From positions 275,141 through 339,140 of the forward strand of contig NZ_JACXBP010000009.1 in NCBI RefSeq assembly GCF_014773485.1: 64,000 bases of DNA, in the 5' to 3' direction. The notes under the pieces were generated by a model, which searched no databases, was not told the DNA's origin, and saw only the letters and a list, made by a program, of their open reading frames with translations. A program made the position numbers and the translations under genes. How positions within the stretch are numbered: the first letter of the stretch is position 1; every line of letters begins with the position of its first letter. Below, one piece after another: positions 20,367 through 30,874 of the stretch. This DNA comes from Erwinia aphidicola (GTDB lineage Bacteria > Pseudomonadota > Gammaproteobacteria > Enterobacterales > Enterobacteriaceae).

Positions 20367-20914
20367 TGGTATGGGTAAATCTGTTGCCCTGGCGACAGGC
20401 GGCGCTGCGGCAGCGCAAGCGGTTGTGGGGCCTGCTTGCCCTGGGGGCCGTGCTGATGCTGGTGGGGTTACTGCTGGGCGGAGTGGCGCAGCGCCGCCTC
20501 AACCAGCAGCAGATGGAGGGGCTGGCGATATGGCGAACCGGGCTTAATCTGGCAACGCAGCTGAAGGCCCGCAGCGTGGCGGCACAGCAGCAGCTTGCCC
20601 TGCTACAAAGTCGGCAGGCTGAGCGGCAGCAGCGTCTGCAGCGGCTGGCGCGCTGGCAGCAGTTTGCCAATGCGCTCGGCGCGGCATTCCCTGCCGATCT
20701 CTGGCTGCAGCAGATGGTGAAAGGCGAGCATAGCCTTGAGATTAACGGCTTCGGTCGCCGCATCGAAAGCCTGCATCAGCTGCGCCAGCAGCTGGAGAAT
20801 ATGCCGATCTTTCGCCAGGTGACGCTGGGGCAGATAAAGCGTAGCCGCGATCGTGCACTGGAATTCACCCTGCAGGCGCAGCTTCCTGGCGCTAAGGAAC
20901 GCGCGGATGACTAA
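20366..20914 (+). CDS. hofN: DNA utilization protein HofN (PilN-like)
   Basis: 182-residue bitopic protein: a short cytoplasmic start MVWVNLLPWR (the PilN motif that binds PilM), one transmembrane helix at about 22-44, then a Gln/Arg-rich coiled coil and a small ferredoxin-like domain. I use ATG 20366, which overlaps the hofM stop; a TTG two codons earlier is less likely. It overlaps hofO by 8 bases. Confidence 0.9.
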   Translation: MVWVNLLPWRQAALRQRKRLWGLLALGAVLMLVGLLLGGVAQRRLNQQQMEGLAIWRTGLNLATQLKARSVAAQQQLALLQSRQAERQQRLQRLARWQQFANALGAAFPADLWLQQMVKGEHSLEINGFGRRIESLHQLRQQLENMPIFRQVTLGQIKRSRDRALEFTLQAQLPGAKERADD

Positions 20915-21404
20915 CCGCTGGCTGACCGGCTGGCTGCAGGCTGAGCCCTGGCTGCGGGTGGTGAGCTTTACGCTCGCGGCACTGCTGCTGGCAGGCCTGC
21001 TGTGGCTGTGCTGGCTGCATCCGGCGCAGCGGCAGCTGCAGACGCTGGAGCAGCAGCAGCGTCTGCAGGCGCGGCGTTACTCCAGTCAGATCTCCGCGCT
21101 GCGTTTGCAACCCGCGTTGCGCACAGTGCAGCAGCAGATTGCCCAACTCCAGCAGCAGAGCGAACCCGCTAAGGCGCATCTCTTTTCACTCCCCAGGCTG
21201 CTGGCGCACAGCGGGGCGGCGCTTGAGCACTGGCACCCCACGCCGCACGGCGGAGAGCTGGCCCTGACGCTAAGCTGGGCGCAGTTTGGCGCTCTGCTGG
21301 ACTATCTCACCACCCTGCAACCGAGCGTAGAAATACCCCGCTTTCGCCTGAAGCGGGCGGGGGCGCAGCTGCATCTGGTGCTGGAGCTAAACGATGCTTC
21401 CTAA
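20907..21404 (+). CDS. hofO: DNA utilization protein HofO (PilO-like)
   Basis: 165-residue bitopic protein with one transmembrane helix (about 14-36), a Gln-rich coiled coil (LQTLEQQQRLQARRY; VQQQIAQLQQQ) and a C-terminal PilO-like domain, the expected partner of HofN. The start ATG 20907 lies inside the hofN end; the longer frame beginning at 20853 is unsupported. It overlaps hofP by 11 bases. Confidence 0.87.
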   Translation: MTNRWLTGWLQAEPWLRVVSFTLAALLLAGLLWLCWLHPAQRQLQTLEQQQRLQARRYSSQISALRLQPALRTVQQQIAQLQQQSEPAKAHLFSLPRLLAHSGAALEHWHPTPHGGELALTLSWAQFGALLDYLTTLQPSVEIPRFRLKRAGAQLHLVLELNDAS

Positions 21405-21798
21405 GCTAGCGCTGCTGCTGTTACTGCTGGCGAGCGGCAGCCACGCGCGCGACCCTTTCTTTTTGCAGGAGAGCCGCTGCCAGCCAGCGACCGGTGATGC
21501 GCTCGCGGGCTGGCGTCTGCTCGGCATCGTTGGCCGACCGGGCCACTACCACGCCTGGCTGCGTTCACCGCTGGGCAGCACGCTGCACGGCCAAATCGGC
21601 GACGCGCTGCCAGCGACCGCGTGGCAGTTTGCCGCTATCGACTGGCTCAGCGCCTCGCTTTCCCCCTCACAGGATTGCCCGCCCGTCATAAAGCTGACGT
21701 TAAAAGGACAACAAAATGCACAGGATGCTCTTCCTCTGGCTGGTGCTGATCAGCCCGCTCTCACTGGCGCAGGCGCCGCTGTCACTGGCGTTCGATGA
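21394..21798 (+). CDS. hofP: DNA utilization protein HofP (PilP-like)
   Basis: 134-residue exported protein: signal peptide MLPKLALLLLLLASGSHA, then ARDPFF, the PilP-type start of the mature protein, and a compact beta-rich domain (WRLLGIVGRPGHYHAWL) that would bridge PilN/PilO to the secretin HofQ. The family domain ends near KLTLKG; the last 28 codons overlap the start of hofQ in another frame by 83 bases. The tail's sequence may be shaped by hofQ and not by HofP function. Confidence 0.85.
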   Translation: MLPKLALLLLLLASGSHARDPFFLQESRCQPATGDALAGWRLLGIVGRPGHYHAWLRSPLGSTLHGQIGDALPATAWQFAAIDWLSASLSPSQDCPPVIKLTLKGQQNAQDALPLAGADQPALTGAGAAVTGVR

Positions 21799-22960
21799 CG
21801 CGCCCATCGGCCAGGTGTTACAGGCGTTGGCGGACTATCAGCAGCTGAATCTGGTGGTGGCTCCCGGCGTGGAGGGCAACCTCTCGCTGCGGTTGAAAGG
21901 GGTGCCGTGGCAGCAGGCGCTCTCTCTGGTGATGAAAATGGGGCGGCTGACCACGCAGCAGCAGGGCAACGTGCTGCTGGTGTTTCCCGAAAGCTGGCAG
22001 CAGGAGGAGCAGCGCAAAGCCGATGCCCGCCGTGAGGAACAACAGCAAAATCTGCCGCTGCACAACCTGACGCTGACGTTGCAGCACGCGGATGCGGCAG
22101 CGGTCAACGCCAGCCTGCAAAATGAGCGCGCCCGGCTGATGACGGCGCGCGGCAGCATTACGCTGGATAGCCGCACCAACAGCCTGCTGCTGCGCGATAC
22201 CGATCGCGCACTGCAAGAGGCTGAACGCTGGGTGCGCCAGCTGGATGTGCCGCTGGAGCAGATTGAGCTGGCGGCGCAGATTGTCACCATCAGCGAAGAG
22301 AACCTGCGCGAGCTGGGCGTGAACTGGGGGCTGAGCGGTGAAGAGCAGGTAGCGAGCGCGCTGCGCACCAGCCAGCTGCGGGTCGATCTCGGGGTGCCTC
22401 ATCCGGCCGGGCGCGTGGGCTTCACGCTGGCCAGGCTCGACGGTCGCCTGCTGGATCTTGAGCTGAGCGCGCTGGAGAGTGAACATCAGGCGGATATTAT
22501 TGCCAGCCCGCGCTTATTTACTTCGCATCAGCAGACGGCCAGCATTAAGCAGGGCACGGAGATCCCCTATGAGGTGGCGACCGGCAACAGCGGCTCTACC
22601 ACCATGGAATTTAAAGAAGCGATGCTGGGAATGGAAGTGACGCCGGTGGTGCAGGCCAATGGTCGGATTTTGCTGAAACTGCACATTTCGCAAAATATGC
22701 CGGGGCGCAACATGCGCAGCGGCGTTAATGAGGTGCTCACCATCGATAAACAGGAGATCGACACGCAGGTGATCCTGAAGGATGGTCAGACGCTGGCGCT
22801 GGGCGGCATATTCCAGCAGCAGAGCGCGACAGGGCGCAGTAAAGTGCCGGTACTTGGCGATATTCCGCTGCTCGGTGGCCTTTTTCGCCATGACGTGCGT
22901 GAGCAAAAAAGGCGCGAACTGGTGATCTTTATCACGCCGAGATTAGTGCGTAGTGACTAA
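21716..22960 (+). CDS. hofQ: DNA utilization secretin HofQ (PilQ-like)
   Basis: 414-residue outer-membrane secretin: signal peptide (about 1-18), an N-terminal secretin/TonB short domain (SLAFDDAPIGQVLQALADYQQLNLVV), N1-type repeats to about 180, then the secretin domain with RLFTSHQQTASIKQGTEIPY, VTPVVQANGRI and the C-terminal VPVLGDIPLLGGLFR signature. It would form the pore for incoming DNA. Last gene of the hof operon. Confidence 0.95.
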   Translation: MHRMLFLWLVLISPLSLAQAPLSLAFDDAPIGQVLQALADYQQLNLVVAPGVEGNLSLRLKGVPWQQALSLVMKMGRLTTQQQGNVLLVFPESWQQEEQRKADARREEQQQNLPLHNLTLTLQHADAAAVNASLQNERARLMTARGSITLDSRTNSLLLRDTDRALQEAERWVRQLDVPLEQIELAAQIVTISEENLRELGVNWGLSGEEQVASALRTSQLRVDLGVPHPAGRVGFTLARLDGRLLDLELSALESEHQADIIASPRLFTSHQQTASIKQGTEIPYEVATGNSGSTTMEFKEAMLGMEVTPVVQANGRILLKLHISQNMPGRNMRSGVNEVLTIDKQEIDTQVILKDGQTLALGGIFQQQSATGRSKVPVLGDIPLLGGLFRHDVREQKRRELVIFITPRLVRSD

Positions 22961-23353
22961 TGCGCTTTTGGCGGCAAACGACAGAACCTGCATGTTTTTT
23001 CCCGAATTGGTCACAGTTGCGTTTGACGCAAGGGCGGAATTAGCTTACAAGGTTTAGCGATTTTGAATTATGGGCCAGGTGCCCGCAGCAGCGAATGCTT
23101 TTTAACCGTTTTTTATCGTGCGCAAGCGGCGTAGCCGATGCAACCACATCCGGCTGATAAATGAAGCGGACTGAAACGCGCCAAAATATTGCGTGCAATG
23201 GGCAAGGTAAATTTAATCGGTTGCCAAAACACCTTCAGTGTTGAGATAATTTTTAGTCTGACTCTCGCACTATCGCTCATGAGGTTTCAGTTCATGTCCT
23301 GCCTGGTTTAAGGCGGGGTATCATCAACGAATTGTCTTAGTAATACCGAAAAA
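22961..23353. other. hofQ-aroK intergenic region (393 bases)
   Basis: No ORF worth calling. It holds the aroK promoter candidate (TTGCCA 23221, GATAAT 23245) and a leader with a weak hairpin around CCTGCC/GGCGGG (23298-23316). No terminator for hof is evident. Confidence 0.5.
23221..23250 (+). promoter_or_regulatory. Candidate sigma-70 promoter of aroK
   Basis: TTGCCA (23221-23226), an 18-base spacer, then GATAAT (23245-23250), leaving a leader of about 95 bases before the aroK start. Confidence 0.5.
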
Positions 23354-23875
23354 ATGGCAGAGAAACGCAATATCTTTCTGGTTGGGCCTATGGGTGCCGG
23401 CAAAAGCACTATTGGGCGTCAGTTAGCTCAACAACTCAATATGGAATTTTTCGATTCCGATCAAGAAATTGAGCGACGTACCGGAGCGGATGTGGGCTGG
23501 GTTTTTGACGTCGAAGGCGAAGAAGGCTTCCGCGATCGCGAAGAAAAAATCATCAATGAACTCACTGAAAAGCAGGGCATTGTGCTGGCGACTGGTGGCG
23601 GTTCCGTCAAGTCGCGCGAAACGCGCAATCGTCTCTCCGCCCGTGGCGTAGTGGTGTATCTTGAAACGACTATCGAAAAGCAACTGGCACGTACCCAGCG
23701 CGACAAAAAACGTCCGCTGCTGCAGGTGGATTCTCCACCACGCGAAGTGCTGGAAGCATTAGCTGATGAACGCAATCCGATGTATGAAGAGATTGCCGAC
23801 GTCACCATTCGCACTGACGATCAGAGTGCGAAAGTGGTCGCTAATCAGATTATCAATATGTTGGAAAAGAGCTGA
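23354..23875 (+). CDS. aroK: Shikimate kinase I
   Basis: 173 residues; phosphorylates shikimate to shikimate-3-phosphate with ATP in aromatic amino acid synthesis. P-loop GPMGAGKST (11-19), shikimate-binding DSDQEIERR and [16 protein letters not shown], and the lid RDKKRPLLQ are all present. First gene of the aroK-aroB-damX-dam-rpe-gph-trpS cluster, in E. coli order. Confidence 0.98.
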   Translation: MAEKRNIFLVGPMGAGKSTIGRQLAQQLNMEFFDSDQEIERRTGADVGWVFDVEGEEGFRDREEKIINELTEKQGIVLATGGGSVKSRETRNRLSARGVVVYLETTIEKQLARTQRDKKRPLLQVDSPPREVLEALADERNPMYEEIADVTIRTDDQSAKVVANQIINMLEKS

Positions 23876-23927
23876 GTAACGCTCTGATGGCCCCGCGTGG
23901 GCGCAGCAAAAAAGGTGATACAGCGTC

Positions 23928-25016
23928 ATGGAGAGGATTACCGTAACTCTTGGGGAGCGCAGTTACCCCATTACTATCGCCGCCGGGTTGTTTGCAGATC
24001 CGGCTTCTTTTTGGCCGCTTAAAGCGGGCGATCAGGCCATGCTGGTGACCAACCAGACGCTGGCTCCTCTCTATCTTGACGCGCTGCGTTCCCGCCTCGA
24101 AAGCGTGGGCGTGGTGGTAGACCAGGTGATTTTACCGGACGGCGAGCAGTTTAAGACGCTGGCGGTAATGGACCAGGTATTTACTGCACTTCTGGCAAAG
24201 CCACACGGCCGTGATACCACCCTGATTGCTTTAGGTGGCGGTGTGATCGGCGATTTAACCGGCTTTGCCGCGGCCAGCTACCAGCGTGGCGTACGCTTTA
24301 TTCAGGTGCCCACTACGCTGCTGTCGCAGGTCGACTCTTCCGTTGGTGGCAAAACTGCCGTCAACCATCCGCTCGGCAAAAATATGATTGGCGCGTTTTA
24401 TCAGCCAGCGTCGGTGGTGGTCGATCTCGACTGCCTCAATACGCTGCCTGCACGCGAACTCTCTTCAGGCCTGGCGGAAGTGATCAAATACGGCATTATT
24501 CTTGACGGTGAGTTCTTCAACTGGCTGGAGCAGAATCTTGATGCTCTGCTGGCGCTGGACGGCGCAGCGATGGCGTACTGTATTCGCCGCTGCTGCGAAC
24601 TGAAAGCCGAAGTCGTGGCTGCCGATGAACATGAACAGGGTCTGCGTGCGCTGCTCAATCTTGGCCATACTTACGGCCATGCGATTGAAGCACACATGGG
24701 CTACGGTAACTGGCTGCACGGTGAAGCGGTTGCCGCCGGGATGGTGATGGCAGCACGCAACGCCGAGCGTCTTGGGCAGTTCAGCTCACAGGATACCGAC
24801 CGTATTATCGCGCTGCTGCAGCGTGCCGGTTTACCGGTGAACGGACCAGAAAGCATGGCGGCGGAAGATTATCTGCCGCACATGATGCGCGATAAAAAGG
24901 TGCTGGCTGGAAAACTGCGCCTGGTACTGCCACTGGCAATCGGCAAAGCCGAAGTGCGTAGCGGTGTGCCACATGATATGGTGCTGGCATCCATTCAGGA
25001 TTGCCAAAAGTCCTGA
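23928..25016 (+). CDS. aroB: 3-dehydroquinate synthase
   Basis: 362 residues; converts DAHP to 3-dehydroquinate, using NAD and a divalent metal. NAD-binding [17 protein letters not shown] (about 101-117), catalytic [19 protein letters not shown] and metal ligands in GHTYGHAIE and [11 protein letters not shown] are intact. It follows aroK by 52 bases and feeds the pathway that AroK continues. Confidence 0.98.
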   Translation: MERITVTLGERSYPITIAAGLFADPASFWPLKAGDQAMLVTNQTLAPLYLDALRSRLESVGVVVDQVILPDGEQFKTLAVMDQVFTALLAKPHGRDTTLIALGGGVIGDLTGFAAASYQRGVRFIQVPTTLLSQVDSSVGGKTAVNHPLGKNMIGAFYQPASVVVDLDCLNTLPARELSSGLAEVIKYGIILDGEFFNWLEQNLDALLALDGAAMAYCIRRCCELKAEVVAADEHEQGLRALLNLGHTYGHAIEAHMGYGNWLHGEAVAAGMVMAARNAERLGQFSSQDTDRIIALLQRAGLPVNGPESMAAEDYLPHMMRDKKVLAGKLRLVLPLAIGKAEVRSGVPHDMVLASIQDCQKS

Positions 25017-25109
25017 TAACAATGTGCAAGCCAGCCACTGGCAACACTGACAGATGTATCACCGTCCACAGGGTTTGGACGGCAACGCCGCTCTATGGGA
25101 GGAGGTTAA

Positions 25110-26099
25110 ATGGACGAGTTTAAACCGGAAGACGAGTTAAAACCTGACACCAGCGACCGCCGCCCGACGCGGCCGCGCAAAGCGTCTTCTGCGCCTAAAG
25201 TGCCAGTTTCCCGCCAGCATATGATGATGGGCATCGGGATCCTGGTGCTGCTGCTGTTAGTGCTGGGCATCGGCTCGGCGCTGAAATCACCGGACAGCGG
25301 CAGTGAGAAGAGTGCGCAGCAGCCTGCGGCTTCGGCCACCAGCGGCGGCGAGAAAAATATCGATCTGTCTGGCTCCTCTTCCATGAGCGGGCAATCCGGT
25401 CAGCCGGCCACGACGGAGAACAGTGCGTCAGCCGCGGGCCAGCCTGCTGCACCGCAGGACGTCAGCGTGCCACCTATCTCCCCAACGCCAACCGATGCGC
25501 CGCAGATGCAGACGCCTGCCAACCAGCAGCGTGTCGAATTGCCTGGCGATCTGAACAACGCGCTGAGCAATCAGCAGGGTCAGGTCGATGCAGCGGCGCA
25601 GGCCGGGCAGGGCGGTTCGTCTCTGCCTACCGGTGCTGCAACGGTGGCACCCGGTGGTGAAACCCCGCGCCAGGTAACCAACAAACCGTCAGCGGCGAGC
25701 CATCAGCCTGCACGCCAGACAACGCATGCCGCCGCGGCCCATGACAGCAAAGCGGCAACGGCGCACAAACCGACCGCCAGCAAGCCTGCAGTGAAAGAGA
25801 ACAAGCCAGCGGCAACGGCCAGCCACAGTGGCGGCACGCCAGGCGGCAACTTCACGCTGCAGCTGAGCAGTGCTTCACGCTCAGACACGCTGAATGCGTG
25901 GGCGAAAAAACAGAATTTATCCGGCTACCATGTGTACCAGACAACGCGCAACGGTCAGCCGTGGTACGTGCTGGTCAGTGGCTCTTATGGCACCTCGGCC
26001 GAGGCTAAGCGTGCTGTTGCTTCGCTGCCCGCTGAAGTTCGCGCCCAGAATCCATGGGTGAAACCGGTCAGTCAGGTTAAAAAAGAAGCCGGTAAGTAA
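25110..26099 (+). CDS. damX: Cell division protein DamX (SPOR domain)
   Basis: 329-residue bitopic inner-membrane protein: a cytoplasmic acidic start, one transmembrane helix (about 38-58), a long Ala/Pro/Gln/Ser-rich periplasmic linker and a C-terminal SPOR domain (about 248-325, FTLQLSSASRSDTLNAW) that binds denuded glycan at the septum. Conservation with E. coli is confined to the ends; the linker is low complexity. GGAGGAGG precedes the ATG. Confidence 0.95.
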   Translation: MDEFKPEDELKPDTSDRRPTRPRKASSAPKVPVSRQHMMMGIGILVLLLLVLGIGSALKSPDSGSEKSAQQPAASATSGGEKNIDLSGSSSMSGQSGQPATTENSASAAGQPAAPQDVSVPPISPTPTDAPQMQTPANQQRVELPGDLNNALSNQQGQVDAAAQAGQGGSSLPTGAATVAPGGETPRQVTNKPSAASHQPARQTTHAAAAHDSKAATAHKPTASKPAVKENKPAATASHSGGTPGGNFTLQLSSASRSDTLNAWAKKQNLSGYHVYQTTRNGQPWYVLVSGSYGTSAEAKRAVASLPAEVRAQNPWVKPVSQVKKEAGK

Positions 26100-26104
26100 T
26101 ATTT

Positions 26105-26127
26105 TGCCGGGGTAACCCGGCATTTCC
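26105..26127 (+). terminator. Hairpin after damX (weak terminator or attenuator)
   Basis: Stem TGCCGGG (26105-26111) / CCCGGCA (26116-26122), loop GTAA, followed by only TTT. It may partly separate damX from dam, 100 bases downstream. Confidence 0.5.
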
Positions 26128-26225
26128 TCAAGTGTGTGAGCGTGCCAAAAGCACGTCGATCATTTAAAGCGCAGATATGCTGTCGGTGTAACCACAGCCT
26201 GATGAGTAAAGTAATAAACGACGGC

Positions 26226-27047
26226 ATGAAAAAAAATCGCGCTTTTTTGAAGTGGGCTGGTGGCAAGTACCCGTTACTCGATGATATTCGACGCCATCTC
26301 CCGGAGGGGGATTGCCTGATCGAGCCGTTTGTCGGTGCCGGCTCAGTCTTCCTCAATACCCAATATTCCCGCTACATTCTGGCTGACATTAACAGCGACC
26401 TGATCAACCTCTATAACATCGTTAAAGAGCGTGCGGATGAGTTCGTTGCCGATGCGCGCGTGCTGTTTACGCCGCAGGGGAATGACTCCGAGGTCTATTA
26501 TGCCTGTCGCCAGGAGTTCAATCAGTGTACTGATGCCTATCGCCGCGCGGTGCTGTTTCTCTACCTCAACCGCCACTGCTATAACGGGCTGTGCCGCTAC
26601 AACCTGAGCGGTGAGTTCAACGTGCCGTTTGGCCGCTACCGCAAGCCCTACTTCCCGGAAGATGAGCTTTACTGGTTTGCCGAGCGTGCACAACATGCGA
26701 CCTTTGTCTGCGAATCTTACGATGTTACGCTGGGGAAAGCGCGGCAGGGGGCGGTGGTGTATTGCGACCCACCCTATGCGCCTCTGTCGGCCACGGCCAA
26801 CTTTACCGCGTACCACACCAACAGTTTCACCATGCGCGAGCAGCAGCATCTGGCCGAACTGGCCACTATGCTGGCGCAGGAGAACAGCATTACCGTGCTG
26901 ATCTCCAACCATGACACTCCGCTAACGCGCGAGTGGTATCAGGCGGCGACCAAGCTGCACGAAATCAAAGTGCGCCGCTCAATCAGCAGTATTGGCGGAA
27001 GTCGCCTAAAGGTTAATGAACTGCTGGCGCTGTATACTGGCCGGTGA
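26226..27047 (+). CDS. dam: DNA adenine methyltransferase
   Basis: 273 residues; methylates adenine in GATC, serving mismatch-repair strand choice and SeqA/replication timing. SAM-binding [11 protein letters not shown] (7-17) and catalytic DPPY (181-184) match the alpha-class Dam layout. I chose ATG 26226 ([14 protein letters not shown]) because it aligns with E. coli Dam; upstream in-frame ATGs at 26136 and 26202 extend into non-conserved sequence. The ribosome-binding site is poor, which fits the low Dam level cells need. Confidence 0.96.
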   Translation: MKKNRAFLKWAGGKYPLLDDIRRHLPEGDCLIEPFVGAGSVFLNTQYSRYILADINSDLINLYNIVKERADEFVADARVLFTPQGNDSEVYYACRQEFNQCTDAYRRAVLFLYLNRHCYNGLCRYNLSGEFNVPFGRYRKPYFPEDELYWFAERAQHATFVCESYDVTLGKARQGAVVYCDPPYAPLSATANFTAYHTNSFTMREQQHLAELATMLAQENSITVLISNHDTPLTREWYQAATKLHEIKVRRSISSIGGSRLKVNELLALYTGR

Positions 27048-27084
27048 TGAGAGCCTGACGTCAGGCACAACCAGGGAGAAACGG

Positions 27085-27771
27085 ATGAAACAGTTTTTAA
27101 TTGCCCCATCAATTCTTTCCGCAGACTTTGCCCGCCTGGGCGAAGACACCGCTAAAGCACTGGCTGCCGGTGGTGATGTGGTGCATTTCGATGTGATGGA
27201 TAATCATTACGTTCCGAACCTTACGATGGGCCCGATGGTCCTGAAAGCCCTGCGCGATTATGGCGTGACTGCCCCTATTGACGTGCATCTGATGGTGAAA
27301 CCCGTCGATCGCCTGGTGCCTGACTTTGCTAAAGCCGGTGCCAGCTATATCACCTTCCATCCTGAAGCCTCCGAACACGTTGACCGCACGTTACAGCTGA
27401 TCAAAGAACACGGCTGTAAAGCGGGCCTGGTGCTGAATCCGGCCACGCCGCTCAGCATTCTGGATTATGTGATGGATAAGCTTGATGTGATCCTGCTGAT
27501 GTCGGTTAACCCCGGGTTTGGCGGCCAGTCGTTTATTCCCGGCACGCTGAACAAACTGCGTCAGGTGCGTAAACTTATCGACCAGAGCGGCTACGACATT
27601 CGTCTGGAAGTGGACGGCGGCGTCAAAGTCGACAACATTGGCGCGATCGCAGAAGCGGGCGCCGATATGTTTGTCGCCGGTTCGGCGATTTTTGGTCATC
27701 CCGATTACAAAAAAGTGATCGACGATATGCGGACAGAACTGGAGAAATCTCGTCATGGGGCATTTCACTAA
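27085..27771 (+). CDS. rpe: Ribulose-phosphate 3-epimerase
   Basis: 228-residue TIM-barrel enzyme interconverting ribulose-5-P and xylulose-5-P. Metal and catalytic residues are visible in [12 protein letters not shown] (H34, D36), DVHLMVKP and RLEVDGGVK; the phosphate loop is [10 protein letters not shown]. The start ATG 27085 follows CAGGGAGAAACGG. It overlaps gph by 17 bases. Confidence 0.98.
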   Translation: MKQFLIAPSILSADFARLGEDTAKALAAGGDVVHFDVMDNHYVPNLTMGPMVLKALRDYGVTAPIDVHLMVKPVDRLVPDFAKAGASYITFHPEASEHVDRTLQLIKEHGCKAGLVLNPATPLSILDYVMDKLDVILLMSVNPGFGGQSFIPGTLNKLRQVRKLIDQSGYDIRLEVDGGVKVDNIGAIAEAGADMFVAGSAIFGHPDYKKVIDDMRTELEKSRHGAFH

Positions 27772-28432
27772 TATCCGGGCGCTGGCCTTCGATCTCGATG
27801 GCACGCTGACCGACAGCGCACCGGGGCTGACCAGCGCGGTGGATGGGGCGCTCAGCGCACTGAACCTGCCGGCAGCCGGGATTGCGCGCGTTTCGACCTG
27901 GATTGGCAACGGTGCCGATATTCTGATTGAGCGGGCGTTGACCTGGGCGCTGGGCCACGCGCCTTCGCCAGCGCTGATCGGTGACGCACGCGTGCTGCTG
28001 GACCAGCACTACGCCTCGCACGTTGACGGCGGCAGCCTGCTCTATCCGCAGGTTAAAGAGACGCTGGCCGCTCTGGCTAAACACAATCTGCCTATGGCGC
28101 TGGTGACCAACAAGCCGACCCCGTTTGTCGCGCCGCTGCTGGCTTCACTAGGCATTGCTGACTATTTTTCGCTGATTATCGGCGGCGACGATGTCGTGGC
28201 TAAGAAGCCGCATCCGGCACCGCTGTTCCTGGTGCTGGGCACGTTTGGCCTGCTGCCGGGCGAGTTAGTGTTTGTCGGTGACTCGCGCAATGATATTCTG
28301 GCGGCGCAGGCGGCAGGATGTCCCTGCATCGGCCTGACCTACGGCTACAACTATGGCGAGCCCATCGCCACCAGCCAGCCTGACGTCACGCTCGATCACT
28401 TTAACGATTTGTTGCCCGCACTCGGGCTGTAA
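27755..28432 (+). CDS. gph: Phosphoglycolate phosphatase
   Basis: 225-residue HAD-family phosphatase removing 2-phosphoglycolate made during DNA 3'-end repair. Motif [11 protein letters not shown] (D13, D15), motif II VTNKPT, and motifs III/IV ([16 protein letters not shown]) are complete. The start lies within the end of rpe, as in E. coli, so the two are probably coupled. Confidence 0.97.
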   Translation: MGHFTNIRALAFDLDGTLTDSAPGLTSAVDGALSALNLPAAGIARVSTWIGNGADILIERALTWALGHAPSPALIGDARVLLDQHYASHVDGGSLLYPQVKETLAALAKHNLPMALVTNKPTPFVAPLLASLGIADYFSLIIGGDDVVAKKPHPAPLFLVLGTFGLLPGELVFVGDSRNDILAAQAAGCPCIGLTYGYNYGEPIATSQPDVTLDHFNDLLPALGL

Positions 28433-28449
28433 TTATTCAGGACGGAAAC

Positions 28450-29454
28450 ATGAGCAAACCCATCGTATTTAGCGGCGCACAGCCTTCAGGTGAACTGACC
28501 ATCGGTAACTATATGGGTGCGCTGCGTCAGTGGGTCCAGATGCAGGATGACTATCACTGTATCTACTGCATCGTTGATTTGCATGCCATTACCGTGCGCC
28601 AGGATCCGGTCGCGCTGCGCAAAGCGACGCTGGATACGCTGGCACTCTACCTCGCCTGCGGGATTGACCCGCAGAAGAGCACCATCTTCGTTCAGTCGCA
28701 TGTGCCGGAACACACCCAGCTGGGTTGGATCCTCAACTGCTACACCTACTTCGGTGAGCTGAGCCGCATGACTCAGTTCAAGGACAAGTCCGCGCGCTAT
28801 GAAGAGAATATCAACGCCGGCCTGTTTGATTACCCGGTGCTGATGGCGGCTGATATCCTGCTGTACCAGACCACGCAGGTACCGGTCGGTGAAGACCAGA
28901 AGCAGCATCTGGAGCTAAGCCGCGATGTCGCTTCGCGCTTCAATGCGCTGTACGGTGAAATCTTCAAAGTGCCTGAGCCGTTTATTCCGAAATCCGGCGC
29001 GCGCGTGATGTCGCTGCTGGAGCCGACTAAGAAGATGTCCAAGTCTGACGATAACCGCAATAACGTTATCGGCCTGCTGGAAGATCCGAAGTCGGTGGTG
29101 AAGAAGATTAAACGTGCGATGACCGACGGCGATGAGCCACCGGTGGTGCGCTACGATGTGAAAGAGAAGCCGGGCGTGTCAAACCTGCTGGATATCCTGT
29201 CAGGCGTGACCGGTAAGCCGGTTGCCGAGCTGGAAGCTGAATTCGCGGGCCAGATGTATGGTCACCTGAAGGGGGCCGTGGCGGATGCGGTATCGCAGAT
29301 GCTGGGCGAGCTGCAGGAGCGCTATCACCGCTTCCGCAACGATGAAGCGTTCCTCGACCAGGTGATGCGTGACGGTGCGGCAAAAGCCCGTGCTCAGGCG
29401 CAGGAAACGCTGAAGAAAGTGTATGAGGCCGTCGGCTTCGTGGCACAGCCGTAA
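28450..29454 (+). CDS. trpS: Tryptophanyl-tRNA synthetase
   Basis: 334-residue class I aminoacyl-tRNA synthetase. The HIGH-like signature is TIGN (17-20) and the KMSKS loop is present (KKMSKSDDN). Length equals E. coli TrpS as I recall it. Last gene of the aroK-trpS cluster; the only structure after its stop is a 20-bp palindrome. Confidence 0.99.
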   Translation: MSKPIVFSGAQPSGELTIGNYMGALRQWVQMQDDYHCIYCIVDLHAITVRQDPVALRKATLDTLALYLACGIDPQKSTIFVQSHVPEHTQLGWILNCYTYFGELSRMTQFKDKSARYEENINAGLFDYPVLMAADILLYQTTQVPVGEDQKQHLELSRDVASRFNALYGEIFKVPEPFIPKSGARVMSLLEPTKKMSKSDDNRNNVIGLLEDPKSVVKKIKRAMTDGDEPPVVRYDVKEKPGVSNLLDILSGVTGKPVAELEAEFAGQMYGHLKGAVADAVSQMLGELQERYHRFRNDEAFLDQVMRDGAAKARAQAQETLKKVYEAVGFVAQP

Positions 29455-29465
29455 TATCGTCCCGT

Positions 29466-29490
29466 GGGTCGGGCATGCCCGACCCCTACG
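29466..29490. repeat. Perfect 20-bp palindrome of the GTAG/CTAC family after trpS
   Basis: GGGTCGGGCATGCCCGACCC (29466-29485) is exactly self-complementary and is followed by CTACG. The identical 20-mer plus CTACG recurs at 51407-51431, about 22 kb away. Confidence 0.9.
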
Positions 29491-29550
29491 CCAGATCCCG
29501 CCCCCGATAAATTCCTTTTCCGAAGATTTCCTGCTCCCGCCGTGAACAGT

Positions 29551-29570
29551 GATATGGTTAAAAGCATATC
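29551..29570. promoter_or_regulatory. Inverted repeat upstream of codA
   Basis: GATATG (29551-29556) / CATATC (29565-29570) with an 8-base spacer, ending 20 bases before the codA ATG. It may be an operator or part of the promoter; no known consensus recognised. Confidence 0.35.
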
Positions 29571-29590
29571 GTTGATAACGGAGGGTTTCC

Positions 29591-30868
29591 ATGCAAGCCG
29601 AATTACAGTGGATTAACAACGTGCGCCTGCCGTGGCGTGAAGGGCTGTGGCAGATTGAGATCCAGCAGGGCAAAATCGCCCGCGTTGCGCCGCAGCCACA
29701 AAACATCGCAGGTGGGGCCGCGCTGGATGCCGAAGGTGGCCTGGCCATTCCCCCCTTTATTGAACCGCATATCCATCTTGATACCACCCAGACGGCGGGA
29801 GAACCGGCGTGGAACCAGTCCGGCACCCTGTTTGAAGGAATTGAGCGCTGGGCGGAGCGTAAGGCACTGTTGACCCATGAGGATGTTAAACAGCGCGCCC
29901 GTCAGACGCTGAAGTGGCAGATTGCTAATGGCATTCAGCACGTGCGTACCCATATCGATGTTTCCGACCCGACGCTGACCGCGCTGAAAGCGATGCTGGA
30001 AGTTAAGCAGGAGATGGCGCCGTGGGTAGAGATTCAGCTGGTTGCGTTCCCGCAGGAGGGGATCCTCTCTTATCCTGATGGTGAAGCTCTGCTGGAACAG
30101 GCACTGCAGCTGGGCGCGGACGTGGTTGGTGCCATCCCGCATTTTGAGTTTACCCGCGAATACGGCGTCGAATCGCTGCATAAGACCTTTGCGCTGGCGC
30201 AGAAGTATCAGCGCATGGTGGACGTACACTGTGATGAAATCGACGACGAGCAGTCGCGCTTTGTTGAAACCGTGGCGGCCCTGGCCCACCGCGAGAAGAT
30301 GGGCGCGCGCGTCACTGCCAGCCATACCACCGCCATGCACTCCTATAACGGAGCTTACACTTCACGGCTGTTTCGCCTGTTGAAGCTCTCCGGGATCAAC
30401 TTTGTGGCTAATCCGCTGGTGAATATCCATCTGCAGGGGCGCTTTGACAGCTATCCAAAGCGCCGGGGGATTACGCGGGTGAAGGAGATGCTGGAAGCCG
30501 GTATCAACGTCTGTTTTGGCCATGACGATGTGTATGACCCCTGGTATCCGCTGGGTACAGCCAGCATGCTGCAGGTGCTGCATATGGGGCTGCACGTCTG
30601 CCAGCTGATGGGTTATGACCAGCTGGACTCCGGCATCAAGCTTATCACCACTAACAGCGCCAGAGCGCTACAGCTGCCGGATTACGGCATTCAGAGCGGT
30701 AACAGCGCTAACCTGGTGATCCTGCCTGCCGACAGTGGCTTCGATGCCCTGCGCCGTCAGGTGCCGGTGCGCTACTCTATCCGTCACGGCAAGGTCATCG
30801 CCGAGACCGTGCCTGCCGCCAGCACCATTCATCTTGCTGAGAGCGAGAAGGTGGATTTCAGGCGTTAA
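29591..30868 (+). CDS. codA: Cytosine deaminase
   Basis: 425 residues; converts cytosine to uracil and ammonia for pyrimidine and nitrogen salvage. Amidohydrolase metal ligands are in place: PHIHLD (H60, H62), [12 protein letters not shown] (His and catalytic Glu), SHTTAMHSY and GHDDVYDPW (Asp). Extensive identity with E. coli CodA runs through the whole protein. E. coli pairs it with the cytosine permease codB; no permease gene lies next to it here. GGAGGG precedes the ATG. It occupies the space between trpS and tsgA where E. coli has nir/cysG genes. Confidence 0.96.
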   Translation: MQAELQWINNVRLPWREGLWQIEIQQGKIARVAPQPQNIAGGAALDAEGGLAIPPFIEPHIHLDTTQTAGEPAWNQSGTLFEGIERWAERKALLTHEDVKQRARQTLKWQIANGIQHVRTHIDVSDPTLTALKAMLEVKQEMAPWVEIQLVAFPQEGILSYPDGEALLEQALQLGADVVGAIPHFEFTREYGVESLHKTFALAQKYQRMVDVHCDEIDDEQSRFVETVAALAHREKMGARVTASHTTAMHSYNGAYTSRLFRLLKLSGINFVANPLVNIHLQGRFDSYPKRRGITRVKEMLEAGINVCFGHDDVYDPWYPLGTASMLQVLHMGLHVCQLMGYDQLDSGIKLITTNSARALQLPDYGIQSGNSANLVILPADSGFDALRRQVPVRYSIRHGKVIAETVPAASTIHLAESEKVDFRR

Positions 30869-30874
30869 TTCCTC

